The position numbers were made by a program, and so were the translations under genes. A DNA stretch of 64,000 nt from Chiua virens (lineage: Eukaryota > Basidiomycota > Agaricomycetes > Boletales > Boletaceae), in assembly GCA_019787685.1 (NCBI GenBank), contig JAHNUO010000004.1, positions 682,001 to 746,000 on the forward strand, read 5' to 3'. Every line of letters starts with the position of its first letter. The first letter of the stretch is position 1. Shown in pieces: positions 36,221-47,400 of this stretch. Below the pieces are notes generated by a model. The model ran no database searches and was not told where the DNA came from. It was given only the letters and a program-made list of their open reading frames with translations.

Positions 36221-37764
36221 ATGGCCAATTCAAATGCTCCACTTCCACCAGACTTCAATGCCCCTCAATTCAATGCCCAGAGGCAGCTCCTCATTGATGC
36301 TGGCATCAATCCAGATACTGTCACAGACACCCTTTTGTGCCAGTAGAACACCTGCCAAGACAAAGAAAGAGCCAAAAGAGCATGCAGATGCAAAGAAGAA
36401 GAAGTTGCTTGACAAGAGCAACTCAAACAAGACAAGCTCAACTGCCGACAACACTGCCAAAGAAGAACAATTGATCCTCAAAGAGGAATGCAAAAAGAAT
36501 AAAGCCAAGTTCGTCCCCATCCTGAACAGACCAGTTGATGACTCACCTTCCCATTCTCCCCTCCCAAGTAGCTATCAGAAAGCTCAAAGACCACAAGTTC
36601 TGTGAACTCTGGTACTTCACCAATGATGGCCTAGACACCTCTGACACTACTCTGGCATATGCCGACTGATGACGACACTCTCACCCTAGTCTCGGCAAGG
36701 GATGGCCATGCCTCACTCATCTCTGCTTCCTTGGCCCTACAACAAATCCAGTGTTACCCCAGATGAATGCCTTTCCCTGGAACAGTTTGGTCAGGCCACT
36801 GTCCACATCATTCCCTTCTTCCATAGTGCTGGATGGGACCCAGCTCACATCAACATGCACATCAGGTTCTGGTCAGCCCTCAAAAACCATGACTTTCGTT
36901 TCTCCTGCGACAAACTCCAGAACTGTGCCCTCCTGGTCTACCAAGGACAACAAAGACACAGGTGGCACATAACCATTGGCAACAAAGACACTGCCTTCGA
37001 CCTGTCCCTCCTTAACAAGGCCCTCCAAGTCCTCAAGAGAACACTTAGGAAATCACTTCTAGATCCCACAATGAACACCTGGAGATGTTCAATGTGGTAA
37101 GCATCCTATCTCCATTCTCTTATTGTTTACTTACTCACCCTTATTTCCTCTCTACCCCACTTTCCCCTCTCACACCACCTTGTGCTCCAATCCTCACGCA
37201 CCCCGACTCCTCATGGTCTCACCACCTTGTCATCTGCACCTCACCCTCTTTCTATGCTGCACATTGCCCCATGCAATCTGCAGCTCAATGAAAAGTACAT
37301 TCACATCAACAAGAGCTATAACACTCTCAGCGCCAGAGCCTCAGGCCCCCCTGTTCCCTCGAGCTCCTTCTGTCACCAGAGAACAGTCAGTGAATCCAAA
37401 TGCCCTGCATTGCCCCCACCCTATGAACAGGCAACAAAGCAGTTATGTTCCTTTCACGACACTGCTCTCCTCATCCTCACGATTTGTGCCATTTGCCTTG
37501 GCAGACACAAACACAACATCACCAGATGCTTGGCCACTCATACCTGGGACAACAAGCATGATGCCTTCGCCAAACACATCAACAGCAACCTATTCAACAG
37601 GCAGGACAGGCAGACAGATCTGCTGTAGGTGGCAGAAATCTGAAGGATGCTCTGAACCCCACTGCCTCTTACACATCTGTTCAGGATATGGTGCCAAGGA
37701 GCATGGAGCCCAGTCTTGCCCCAGAGCTCAAAAGTCCTCTGGCGACCCCATACAAAGTGGATGA
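36221..37764 (+). pseudogene. DIRS gag-like region (broken)
   Basis: MANSNAPLPPDFNAPQFNAQRQLLIDAGINPDT opens at 36221 and is soon stopped. After frame changes the text continues as ELWYFTNDGLD, SARDGHASLISASLALQQI, ECLSLEQFGQATVHIIPFFHSAGWDPAHINMHIRFW and a Cys/His block, CCRWQKSEGCSEPHCLLHICSGYGAKEHGAQSCPRAQ. That last block resembles the zinc-finger-like C-terminus of basidiomycete DIRS gag proteins. At least six stops or shifts were seen. Confidence 0.6.
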
Positions 37765-37979
37765 GTGACAAATAGCCATTGCTGAAGCATTCCTTCTCAA
37801 TTGCTTTGGTGACATCCCCAAGGCTTACGATGTGGTTTTATCATAGATTTCCCTCCCATTACTTATGTATAGCCCTCCCTGAACAAAGACTTTACCTTAC
37901 TTTATGCATCCATTTTTAATGAGACCATCTCCAAGGAACTTGAGAAATGTTGCTACCATGGCCTATTCTCCTTAGCTGA

Positions 37980-38480
37980 TTTACTCACACTCATTGGACC
38001 TTTCCAATCTTCCCCCATCTCTATCGTCCCCAAACCTGGCCATCCAGGCAAATTTCGACTCGTTCAGAATTTCTCTTTCCCTCTTTTCCCTTCACCTGAA
38101 TTTACAAGCCCTTCCATCAACTCTCTTATTGAGACGCAGAACTTCCCTACCACATGGGGCAAATTTTCCATTGTTGCCCTCCTCATCTTGAGACTCCCAC
38201 TAGACTCTCAAGCAGCCATGAGGGATGTAGCCAAAGCCTACCGAACAATTCCATTACATCCCTCTCAATGGCCAGCCTCCATTGTCTGAGCCACAAACAA
38301 CAGTTTTTATGTTGATACCTGCCTTGCCTTTGGCACTTGCCCCCTCAGCTGGAGCCTATGGCCACCTTGCTGATGCAGCTGCTGAAATGTTCCATTACCA
38401 TGGAATCAGCCCCTTGGACAAATGGGTTGATGATCATATCTTCTTCCTGCATCAAATCCCATCTCCTAACTGATTACAAC
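37980..38480 (+). pseudogene. DIRS reverse transcriptase fragment (broken)
   Basis: Readable fragments in order are SSPISIVPKPGHPGKFRLVQNFSFP, SPSINSLIETQNFPTTWGKFSIVALLILRLP, AAMRDVAKAYRTIPLHPSQWPASIV, then after a stop NNSFYVDTCLAFGTCPSAGAYG and KWVDDHIFF. The VDD of the last block is the RT active-site aspartate pair. The RDVAKAYRTIPLHPSQWP segment is characteristic of fungal DIRS RTs. Confidence 0.7.
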
Positions 38481-38752
38481 AATTGTAGAGCATCTTGGCA
38501 TTGTGAAATCTCTGATGCCAGCCCCATCAAACAATCTGGCAGCTGTCTTTGGTATGCTGGCAAACTACACAATCACAGGTACTCAGAGGAATTCAATGAA
38601 AACTGTGTACATCCCCTACACCTGTTTCCTAGCTCCCCACCTAGATCGATTGCTGACCAACCCTTCTCCTACGCATTCGCAGACATAGACAGGATCTCTG
38701 ATGCCCTAGGAATCCCTTGGGAAACCTCCAAGGACCAACCATTCAGGCCCGT

Positions 38753-39409
38753 TGTAAGAAATAGATATTCCTTGTGCTCATAAAGCACATTCCCACCACT
38801 CACCATCATCATCCAATCCAAATCCAAATCCTAACCATCCATCCACTCGAATCCATCATTACTTGCTTGATCATATGCATGAACTCATCCGGATTGCTAT
38901 ATCTGCACTTGTTTTGCCTTGGACCTTTTTATTTTATTTTTATTGCTCCTTTTTCATACTTAGCATTGGCTAGACCACGTCATGCAGCCCTTGCAGGGAC
39001 GTTCGGGTGCCTCTTGAACTTTATACCATATGAAAACCTTCTTTTTTTATTATTATCCTTACTTAGGACAAGTCTGAGGGTAATCCCGAGGACTATAAAA
39101 TTCACTGTATTAACAAAATACAGTAGCTTTTGCCTGTGTGCATCTGTCTTACATCATTTTCAGTCGACGTTCATTTTCTCTCGCTCTCCTTGTATTTTCT
39201 CAATCCAGATCGGACTGCTATGTCCGCTTTTCTATCCGTTTTAATCCGGATTTGCCCTGGATTTATCTTGGACTACTCTAAAACCATTTCTCATTGTCCA
39301 CCAACTCAGTGTTGTCCCTGGGTCAAATGGAATCGCATTTCCTTCACCCTCTTTTCTTTTCTTTCAATCCCCCTGAGTATTGCACTACAGCTGGGATTTA
39401 TTACCTTCA
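38753..39409 (+). mobile_element. Solo LTR, family A, copy 2 (plus orientation)
   Basis: It begins TGTAAGAAATAGATATTCC and ends TTATTACCTTCA, 657 bp, with the family-A core (TTGCAGGGACGTTCGGGTGCC, CCGAGGACTATAAAATTCAC). It splits the DIRS element between RT and RNase H. Flanking 4-mers are CCGT (38749-38752) and CTGT (39410-39413), a target duplication with one C/T change. Confidence 0.78.
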
Positions 39410-40140
39410 CTGTCAACTATCTACATCAGATTCAAATGGGACCTTGAGGCCTGCATCATTTTGCTATCCCCAGATAAGCATACTAAATATCACTCCACCA
39501 TCAACGACTGGCTGCTCAGACTGTCCCACACTCTGAAGGATGTACAACAGCTGTATGGCAAATTACTCCATGCAGCTTCTGCCTTATGAGAAGGCTGCGC
39601 CTACCTCTCCGGCCTGGAATGCATGCTCAAACTCCGCTCTGACAAACCCTTCATGCCCTACTGCCCCATCCGTTCCATTGAAAAAGAACTCATCTGGTAG
39701 GATGAATAGCTCCTCCAGGGTGCAGTCTCTGCTCCAATCCTTCTACCCCCCTTCTTTTTAAACCTAGCAGCCTTCTCAGATGCCAACTCTAGCATGGGCA
39801 TTGGCATTACCATTGCCAACTGATGGCAAGCATGGAGACTCCTCCCAGGCTGAAAAGATGCCAGAGGCTCCTCCTGCGACATCAGATGGGCTGAAGCCAT
39901 TGGATTCGAACTACTTGTACTCACCATCATCCATCTCAAGCCTATGCACCTGCACATCCTGGTCCATGGCAACAACATGGGCATCATTGAGGGCTAGTGG
40001 ACTGGTCATCACCATAACACCAAGGTCAACTCTGTCTTCAAATGTCTCCACTGTTCAATCGCTGAGACCGATTGTCTCCAATCCATTCACACCACCTACA
40101 TTCCAAGCATGCACAACCCAGCAGATGGCCCATCCCAGGG
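39410..40140 (+). pseudogene. DIRS RNase H fragment (broken)
   Basis: Across frames the sequence reads like the DIRS RNase H domain: FSDANSSMGIG-like text near 39775-39810, then WAEAIGFELLVLTIIHLKPMHLHILVHGNNMGIIEG at about 39885-39990 and NPADGPSRG-type sequence near 40110-40140. Several stops are present. Assignment rests on the order RT, this block, recombinase and on the HGNNMGIIEG motif. Confidence 0.55.
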
Positions 40141-40619
40141 TTCCTTTCCCCCAATGTCCCTTCTCCTTCCGTGCATTCCCATTCCTCTCCCTCTCCTCCC
40201 CTTCATTATCAACACCACAGATCCTCCCACCCCCACTGAAATCCAATGAGCTGCCATTTCTCCCCCGATCCCTCAGGAGCACCTCACTCCCAATACCACT
40301 CTCAGATCCCATAGGGCCCAAGAGCACCTCCAATCCCAGCAGTGCAAAGAGGATTTCCTCATCAGACAAATCCTCTCTTAACCACCCCCTACATTTCAAC
40401 ATGTCTCTCATATCTCACACCACTTCTACAACCATCCAACCCCCTCACCCTTATCCCCCCACTCTCACTCCATTCCCTTCCCCCCTCAGACCCCATTGCT
40501 GAGCCAAAGACTGTCTTCATCTGTGGCTACCCAGTGATGCCCCATCGAGGCAGCTACACAACACTTCCGGCGCCCCAATCCCAATTCCAGAAGAACACCT
40601 TGATCGCATACTCACCATC

Positions 40620-41505
40620 ATGGTCACCTCCTGGTCCGAAAAAACAAAAGAAACCTACACTGCTGGTCTCCTAGCCTTCCACATCTATTGTGACATCAAT
40701 TCTATCCCAGACCCTCAACATGCCCCAATCTCCCAACCACTTCTCACTGCATACGTTGCTAGTTGTGCAGGGGCCTACTCTGGGTCAACCATATCTAACC
40801 ACATCACTGGTCTTCATGCCTGGCACCTTCTTCATGGTCTACCCTGGCTTCTCAACACAGATGAAACCAAGGCCATCAAGAAAGGCACATCCCGTTTAGC
40901 TCCTGCTTCCCTCTCATGCCCCAAACATATTCCCTTCAAAAGATCTTCTTTGCTCTCTTTTCTCACATACATGGACCCTTCCCTCCCCAGAGATGCAGCC
41001 ATCTTTGCCTGCCTTGTCATCACCTTCTACTTGGTCTCCCGTCTTGGAAAATTTACAGTTCCTTCCCTGTCCAAATTTAACTCTTTCCCCAATGCCTACA
41101 TACTCCGCAAACATGCATCCATTGGCACTGGTGACCCAGACAACTCACTTCCCATTGTATCATTTGCAATACCAGTGACGAAATGTTCGAAAACTGGAGA
41201 ATCCACCCACTGTGCCTCCATCGATCACCTCACTAACCCTGTTGCATGGCTTGAGAACCATTTGACCATTAACAACCCTGGTAACTTAGACCACCTTTTT
41301 GCCTGGCATCACATGAAAGGCCTTCACTCCCTGACCAAACCGGAGGTGACAAAACGCATCCAAGAAATTGTAGCCCAATGAGACTTACCCAATCTCAAAG
41401 GTCATAGTCTCCACATTGGAGGTACTCTCCATTACCTTCTCACAGGCACCCCTTTCAACGTAGTGAAAACCATGGGATGATGGGCCAGTGATTCCTTTAC
41501 CTTGT
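40620..41505 (+). pseudogene. DIRS tyrosine recombinase (stop and shift near the catalytic end)
   Basis: A 253-codon open stretch (40620-41381) reads MVTSWSEKTKETYTAGLLAFHIYCDINSIPDP (SAM-like core-binding domain), then LLSFLTYMDPSLPRDAAIFACLVITFYLVSRLGKF, where the catalytic Arg lies in the SRLGKF block. After a TGA in place of a Trp codon at 41380-41382 the text continues LPNLKGHSLHIGGTLHYLLTGTPFNVVKTMG, containing HxxG-type catalytic residues, then a second TGA and WASDSFTLYLWKH, which carries the Tyr. Two stops make the copy inactive. This is the longest open DIRS stretch. Confidence 0.72.
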
Positions 41506-41914
41506 ACCTTTGGAAACACACAGTTATCCTAGTTCCATACCTCCAAGAATGCCCAGACATCATACAAACCCTCACTATCTGGTACGTTCCACTTTGCTTC
41601 TTCTGTCAGGGAGCCTCACATTTGCACATCGCAGACTCCTTCTGTTACAATCTCAATGTTTCACCCTCATATGGATCATACCTTCAATCTTTTCTAACAA
41701 TCATGCCTCATGTCAAGGCTGTCCACAGGATCATATCCTATTGGCTGCCACAATAACACAGCATTCAACATGACTCATACCTGCCAGATACCTGTGCAAG
41801 GCTATGTGTCTTATCTATGACTCATATGATTCACACCTTATCATCCAATCATGTCTCTCTGTCTTATCTACGTAGCTCATACTCAGATTAGAACTCCAAC
41901 ATCCATGTAGTATA

Positions 41915-42645
41915 TGTTACGATAGTTCTGGGTAGGACCTAACATAGCCGCAAAAGCACCAAGTATCAAGTGGCTGCGATAACTTGAACAACCACCACTT
42001 GATATGTGGCGTGCTGTAAGAGTTCAAGGAGGACTGCTGTTAGCGTATTGCCAACAGTGGAGACAAGTTAGAACTCAGGCGTTGCTGAGAGCATCCTGTT
42101 GGGAATCTATACCTGAAGGACCAAGGGTCTTCCTCTTGTGATCGAGGTGGTACCTAGGCGTTGGCTGTAGGTGTCAAGGGTCAAGTGTCAAGGAGGTCAC
42201 AGGGGGGTTCCTAAGTGGAGGCAGGGATACTCAGCTAGATTGCAGAGATCAAGACTAGTGTACATGAGTATCACTGCGAGGTATTTATACTACGAGAATC
42301 GTGCACAGACCAAGTAACTAAAAGGGGTAGGCCAGAAGAGCGGAAGAGCGAAGGGCCAAAAAGGGAGTGCACGATATCCAAAAGGGGTGGCCAAGAAGAG
42401 CAGAATGGAAGAAAGGGCCAAAAGGGGAATTGTATGATGCGAAGGCAACGGACAATGACGAAGATGAAATGACTAAGTGCGATGCCATCGGATGATGACG
42501 AGGAAGAAAAGAGTAAGCATGCAGGTAAAGCTGATGTTGGTTACGTAAGGTGAAAAGGGATGAAGTACGGATGAACGTACGAGGATACCTGAGTATTGAG
42601 TAAAGAGAAGTAGTACAAGTCAAAGAAAAGAAAGAAATCATAACA
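41915..42645 (-). repeat. 3' LTR of the Gypsy element (731 bp)
   Basis: It starts TGTTACGATAG and ends ATAACA. Hand alignment with the other LTR shows equal length, no indels and about 38 differences, nearly all transitions and mostly at CpG positions. Confidence 0.88.
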
Positions 42646-42963
42646 TTACCCCCGGAGTACGATCAAAGCACCATGCAAAGATCATCTCTAGAAATTGAAT
42701 GAATCCCTGATAGGGCTACCTGTGATATTGGTGTAACCCTCGTCATCGATGGGGTCATCACATGGGGACGCCGAGCGTCGATCAGGAGACGCGGAACGTC
42801 AGGGCGCAGAGCGGCGGGCTTGTTGAGGTGGGGGTACAGGGAGTACGGCGTGGCAGTTACGGCAGGATGACAAAGATGAGTTCGTTGATGAGGATGAAGT
42901 GGAGGGGATGGCAGGGTGAGGGGAGCGTCGGCTCCAAGTGGATCCGGCAGCGACAGGAAGAAG

Positions 42964-44335
42964 TCAGTCAGCCAGGGGGATGCGAGCACATACCCGAGGA
43001 GGTCGTCCAGGGCACCAGGACTGGATATGGCCGGGGGACCAGGTAAGGCAAATGGGGCATTGATACATGCTGCACTCGATACGAATGTGTCCGAGTTTCC
43101 GGCACTCGAAGCAGGCCTCATGGTAACAGGGGTGGTCGTTGGGGAGGGATACCTGACCAGTCCGAAAAAGGTGTTTGGCCTCGGTGTGGTTCAAGGCAAT
43201 CATCTCAGCCTCAGTAAAGGGTTCTGAGGAGGCAGATGGGGTGGATAGGGCAGGTGTCGGAGTAGGATGGTGGACATGTAGGGCAAGTTCCGCTTGGTAG
43301 TGGTGGAGGTTGTCGAGAAATTCCCCCATCTGCATTTGATGATGGATGTGTTCTAGGTAGGCGCAGATGCGGTCGTGGATTTGACCAGTGATGGCTGAAA
43401 GGAGGTGGTTGTGATGGTCTCGACCAAGTAGGTCGGATTGGACGAAGGTGAGGCGCTCGCATTGGAGGTACACCAGGTAGAGGGCGTTGTAGGAGTTAGA
43501 CACTCCCTATGGTTGTAGGATACATTTTCCTCGCTCTTCATCATGTCATATCATCTCCCGTCTCATCTGCCATCGACTTCGTGCCAGCCCGGTTTCATTC
43601 CAAGTGTTTACAGATCATCCGAATCCAATCCGAGTCCAATCCGAGTCAACGCGATCCAATCCAGTTCTTTCGTACGTATTCCGCTTCATCCAATTTGACT
43701 TGTTCTACTCAATTTGGCCTTATTAAGGTCATTACTATCCTAACACCTTTCCTTTCCTTGTCATCTACAAGGTTTGACACTCCTTCTTTCCATACTCACC
43801 TTATGTCAATCCTGTACACTTACTTAGGGTCGGGTTACCTTTAACAGTCCTGGGTTATGCCCAGGATTATAAAACCATGTTTCTAACACAAATATATTGT
43901 CTTTCTACGTTCAGAAGATCTCCTGTTTACTCTCCCGTGCGTGAGTGAGCTGGATAGTTTCTCTTTTACCTCGTCCTATTGTTCCTCTGCGTCTCATCTA
44001 CTCAAATCAATACTCTCATCGCCTTGCCTCCACCCGGATACTTTTACATCGACCACTTTTCATTCCGGATCGTCCAGCAGCCTCTAGGACTCTTAGACAA
44101 ACCTGAATCCATCATTCCTTCAAACATAACCCCCTTTGGGACAAACCTATCGCCCCACCTTTCTTCACATCACCAATTATTACTTTTCTACAGCGTTCAA
44201 GGGGGAATTCAAGTCAAGGTGGTGTTTGATGGGGAAAGCCATCGCAGGGTCTAGGATGAGTTCGCACATGCGGCGAAAGTACTCTGGGGTAGAGGTTGAA
44301 GAATGGATAGTGTGGGAGTGGTAGGGGAGATCTAC
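42964..44335 (-). pseudogene. Third reading frame of the Gypsy element, CCHC zinc-knuckle protein (split by LTR B)
   Basis: Downstream of pol on the minus strand a separate frame reads IRPPIVLVDLPYHSHTIHSSTSTPEYFRRMCELILDPAMAFPIKHHLDLNS up to 44193. It resumes below LTR B as ALYLVYLQCERLTFVQSDLLGRDHHN, ICAYLEHIHHQMQMGEF and two knuckles, CFECRKLGHIRIEC (CX2CX4HX4C) and CPICLTWSPGHIQSWC (CX2CX6HX4C), stop 42964-42966. Removing LTR B and one GCGT copy joins the two halves in frame. Its function is unknown; a nucleic-acid-binding accessory protein is the obvious guess. The start was not determined and may overlap the end of pol. Confidence 0.6.
43488..44192 (+). mobile_element. Solo LTR, family B
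   Basis: It is 705 bp, starting TGTAGGAGTTAGACACTCCC and ending ACTTTTCTACA, so the ends form the short inverted repeat TGTAG...CTACA. It is flanked by the 4-mer GCGT on both sides (43484-43487 and 44193-44196). GGATTATAAAACC near 43864-43876 is a TATA-box candidate in plus orientation. No internal domain is present. Confidence 0.75.
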
Positions 44336-44443
44336 CAACACAATAGGAGGACGAATAGCATCAAGAATAGGGGTAGAAGCAGGCCATTGAGAAGGTGCTC
44401 CCCATCCTGTGCTCGCAACTGCTGAAACAGCTGGAGAAGGGGG

Positions 44444-47400
44444 TCAGGTGGACCCTGTGAAGGATGATTTGGAGGAGAGGGTGGAGACATTGGTGACAGG
44501 TGTAGCTGGAGGTGGGAGCGGGCAGTGAGGGATGGACACGGTGGGTGTGAAGACGGGGACGGAGTGGATGATTTCATTTTCGAAGTCGGGGGTGGAGCAA
44601 GAGCAGTAAGACATAACTGCCTTGACGGAGACTGGTGGTGGTGGTCTGAGCAGGGAGCGGGGTGGTCGAGGAGGCGGTTGAATAGAGAGGGAGCGGTTGG
44701 AGGGGAAATCCTTGGGGTGGGTGCGCTTATAAGTGTCGACCGTGTCCTTGGCGTTTCCTAAATTGGATTCAGGTTCCCAAGAGTCATCGGAGGCAGAATA
44801 CCCTTTCCATTGGATCAGGAACTTGCAGTTCCGTGGGTTGTTGTTATGTTTCAAGATCTGCTCGATCTCGTATTCTTCTTCACCTGTGATAAGGTCAGGT
44901 GGTGGTTTCGGGAAGTTCAGGCCATATGTTTCTGTTTCACAATAGGGCGACAACAGGGAAGCATGGAAGACCGGGTGGATCTTCCAGGTCTTGGGAAGAC
45001 GGAGGTAGTAGGTGAGCGGAGAGAGGACCTCTGTGATGGTAAAGGGTCCTTCTCGGCGAGGTGCGAGTTTCGGGGCGATGAGTTCCCGTTTCAAATTGTG
45101 GGCTTCCAGCCAGACCTGATCTCCTTTTGCGAAGGGTTTGAACTTCTTGAAGGAGCGGGCCTTCATGGCTTGGCGGGCGAGTTCGTGGGCAGCAAGGGCT
45201 TCATCGCGGGCAGTGGAGAGGGTTTTGAGGCATTCCTCAACGGCAGGGAGTTTGGTTTCTGCTATGATAGCAGGTAAGGGTCAGGGTTCATAGCCCATCA
45301 TCAGGAAGAAGGGTGATTTTCCTGTGACAGAGTGAGGGTGGTGGTTATGTGCGAATTCGGCCATAGGGAGTAGATTGGCCCAAGACGCGGGGTTATTCTG
45401 GCAATACATGTGCAGGTAGGTTTCGACCTCTTGGTTGACGCGTTCCGTTTCTCTGTCAGATTGGGGGTGATAGGCAGTGGAGAGGGAAAGGCGGTAGCCA
45501 ATGAGTCGGTGTAGGGAATAGGTATTCCCTGTGCTCGCATAGCACATTTCTGCACCCTGTCGTCACCCGATCCCGATCCTGATCTGTCTGCTTGTGCGAA
45601 CTAATCTGGATTGCTGTATCCGCACCCAATTTGCCTTGGACTCTTTTATTTTATTTTTGATGCTCCTTATTCGTACTTAGCATTGGCTAGACCATGTCAC
45701 ACAGCCCTTGCAGGGACATTCAGGTGCCTCTCAAACTTTATACCGTACGAAAACCTTCTTCTTTTATCATTATCCTTACTTAGGACAAGTCTGAGGGTAT
45801 TCCCGAGGACTATAAATTCACTGTATTGACAAAATACAGTAGCTTTGCCCGTGCGCATCTGTCTCACATCGTTTTCGGTCGACGTTCGTTTTCTCTCGCT
45901 CTCCTCGTGTTTTATCGATCCGGATTCAGACTGCCGTGTCTGCCTTTCTATCCGTTTTAATCCGGATTCGCCCCGGATTCATCTTGGACTACTCAAAAAC
46001 CATTATTCGTCATTCACCAACTCAGTGTTGTCCCTGGGTCGAATGGAATCGCATTCCTTCACCCTCTTTCTATTTCTTTCAATCCCCCTGAGTATTGCAC
46101 TACAGCCGGGATTTATTACCTTCATCGGGCAAGTTCCTTGGCGAAGGCAGAAGCGAATTGCAGTCCACAATCGGAGATAATCTTGTCATAGAGGCTGAAG
46201 TGCATGTACACCTTGTGGAAAAAAAGGCAAGCTATACCCGCGGAGTCGGCAGTTTTCACAGTGGGGCAAAGAATTACCCCCTTTGTAAGGCCGTGGTTGA
46301 CCATGACCATAAGGGAATCGTAGCCCTCCATGGAGGTGGGTCTGTGATGAGATCCACGGAGATGTTCTGGAAGGGGCGAGAACATGCGGAAGGGATTGGA
46401 GAGAGGGGTGGTGTGGTTGGGTGTGTGTTGACCTTCTGTTGCTGGCAGGTGGCACAACCAGAGACATAGGAGCGGACGAAGGAGGCAAGGCCTGGCCACC
46501 AGAATTCGGCAGCCACAAGCTGGCAAGTCTTCAAGAAGCCAGGGTGTCCGGCGGAGTGAGAGTCATGGTGACGAGCAACAATTTGTTGCCAGAGGTTCAA
46601 GTTGGGGGGAACATAGACATGGCCCTGATAGGTCAGGATACCAGCATCGTATTTCCAGTCGGAAAGGCGGGTGTGGAAGGAGGAAGGGAGACCTCCATCC
46701 ATGGCATTCAAGGTGTCAAGGACAAGAGGGTCATCGGCCAAGGATTTGGCAATGAGGGACTGGAGGTCGAGGGTGATGAGGTTGACAAATACATTGTCAG
46801 GGAGGAGGGTGACATTTTTGTTGTCAGTATCAGAGGTGATGTGATCGGGACAGTGGGAGAGCACATCAGGACCATCAAGGAGTTTTCCAGGGACATGGGA
46901 GAATGTCAAGTCAAAGTCGGCGAGGTCAAGGAGCCAACGAGCCTGTTGGCAATTCAGGTTTTGGGGTTGACAGAAGTACGTCAAGTTCTTGTGGTCAGAG
47001 AAGACTGTTACCGGGTGTGCACTGCCACGGAGGTTGTGGCGCCAGGCTTTCAAGGATCGAATGACTGCTAGGAGCTTGCGGTCATAGATGTCATAGTTTC
47101 TCTCTGCAGCATTGAAGGACTGCGAGAGGTAGGAACAAGGTTTCCAGTCACCATTGACATTGGTCTGGAGGAGTACACCGCCGGTTGCATATTTAGAGGC
47201 ATCCATAGCGATGGCAAAGGGTCGAGAGGTGTCAGGAAACTGGAGAACCGGATCCGTGATGAAGGCCCTTTTGAGGCATTCAAAGGCGTTGACCTGAGGG
47301 GGTCCCCAAGTCCAGGGGATGTCTTTCTTGGTAAGATTGACAAGGGGTCGAGCGATGGTCGAGTAGTCGGGGATACACTGACAGTAGAAGTTGGCGAAGC

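Larger units (their letters stand above)
36179..41914 (+). mobile_element. Decayed DIRS-like (tyrosine-recombinase) retrotransposon
   Basis: The order of domains on the plus strand is gag-like, RT, RNase H, tyrosine recombinase, which is the DIRS layout and not that of LTR elements with an integrase. All domains are broken by stops and frameshifts. Solo LTR A copy 2 interrupts it at 38753-39409, and copy 1 marks its left edge. The right part ends against the Gypsy LTR at 41915; sequence from 52587 to 52899 may be its displaced tail. The element's own terminal repeats were not identified, so its true ends are uncertain. Confidence 0.72.

Noticed and set aside
35647..39409. LTR A copies 1 and 2 as the two LTRs of a single element
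   Set aside because: They are in opposite orientation and have different 4-bp target duplicates, so they are separate solo LTRs.
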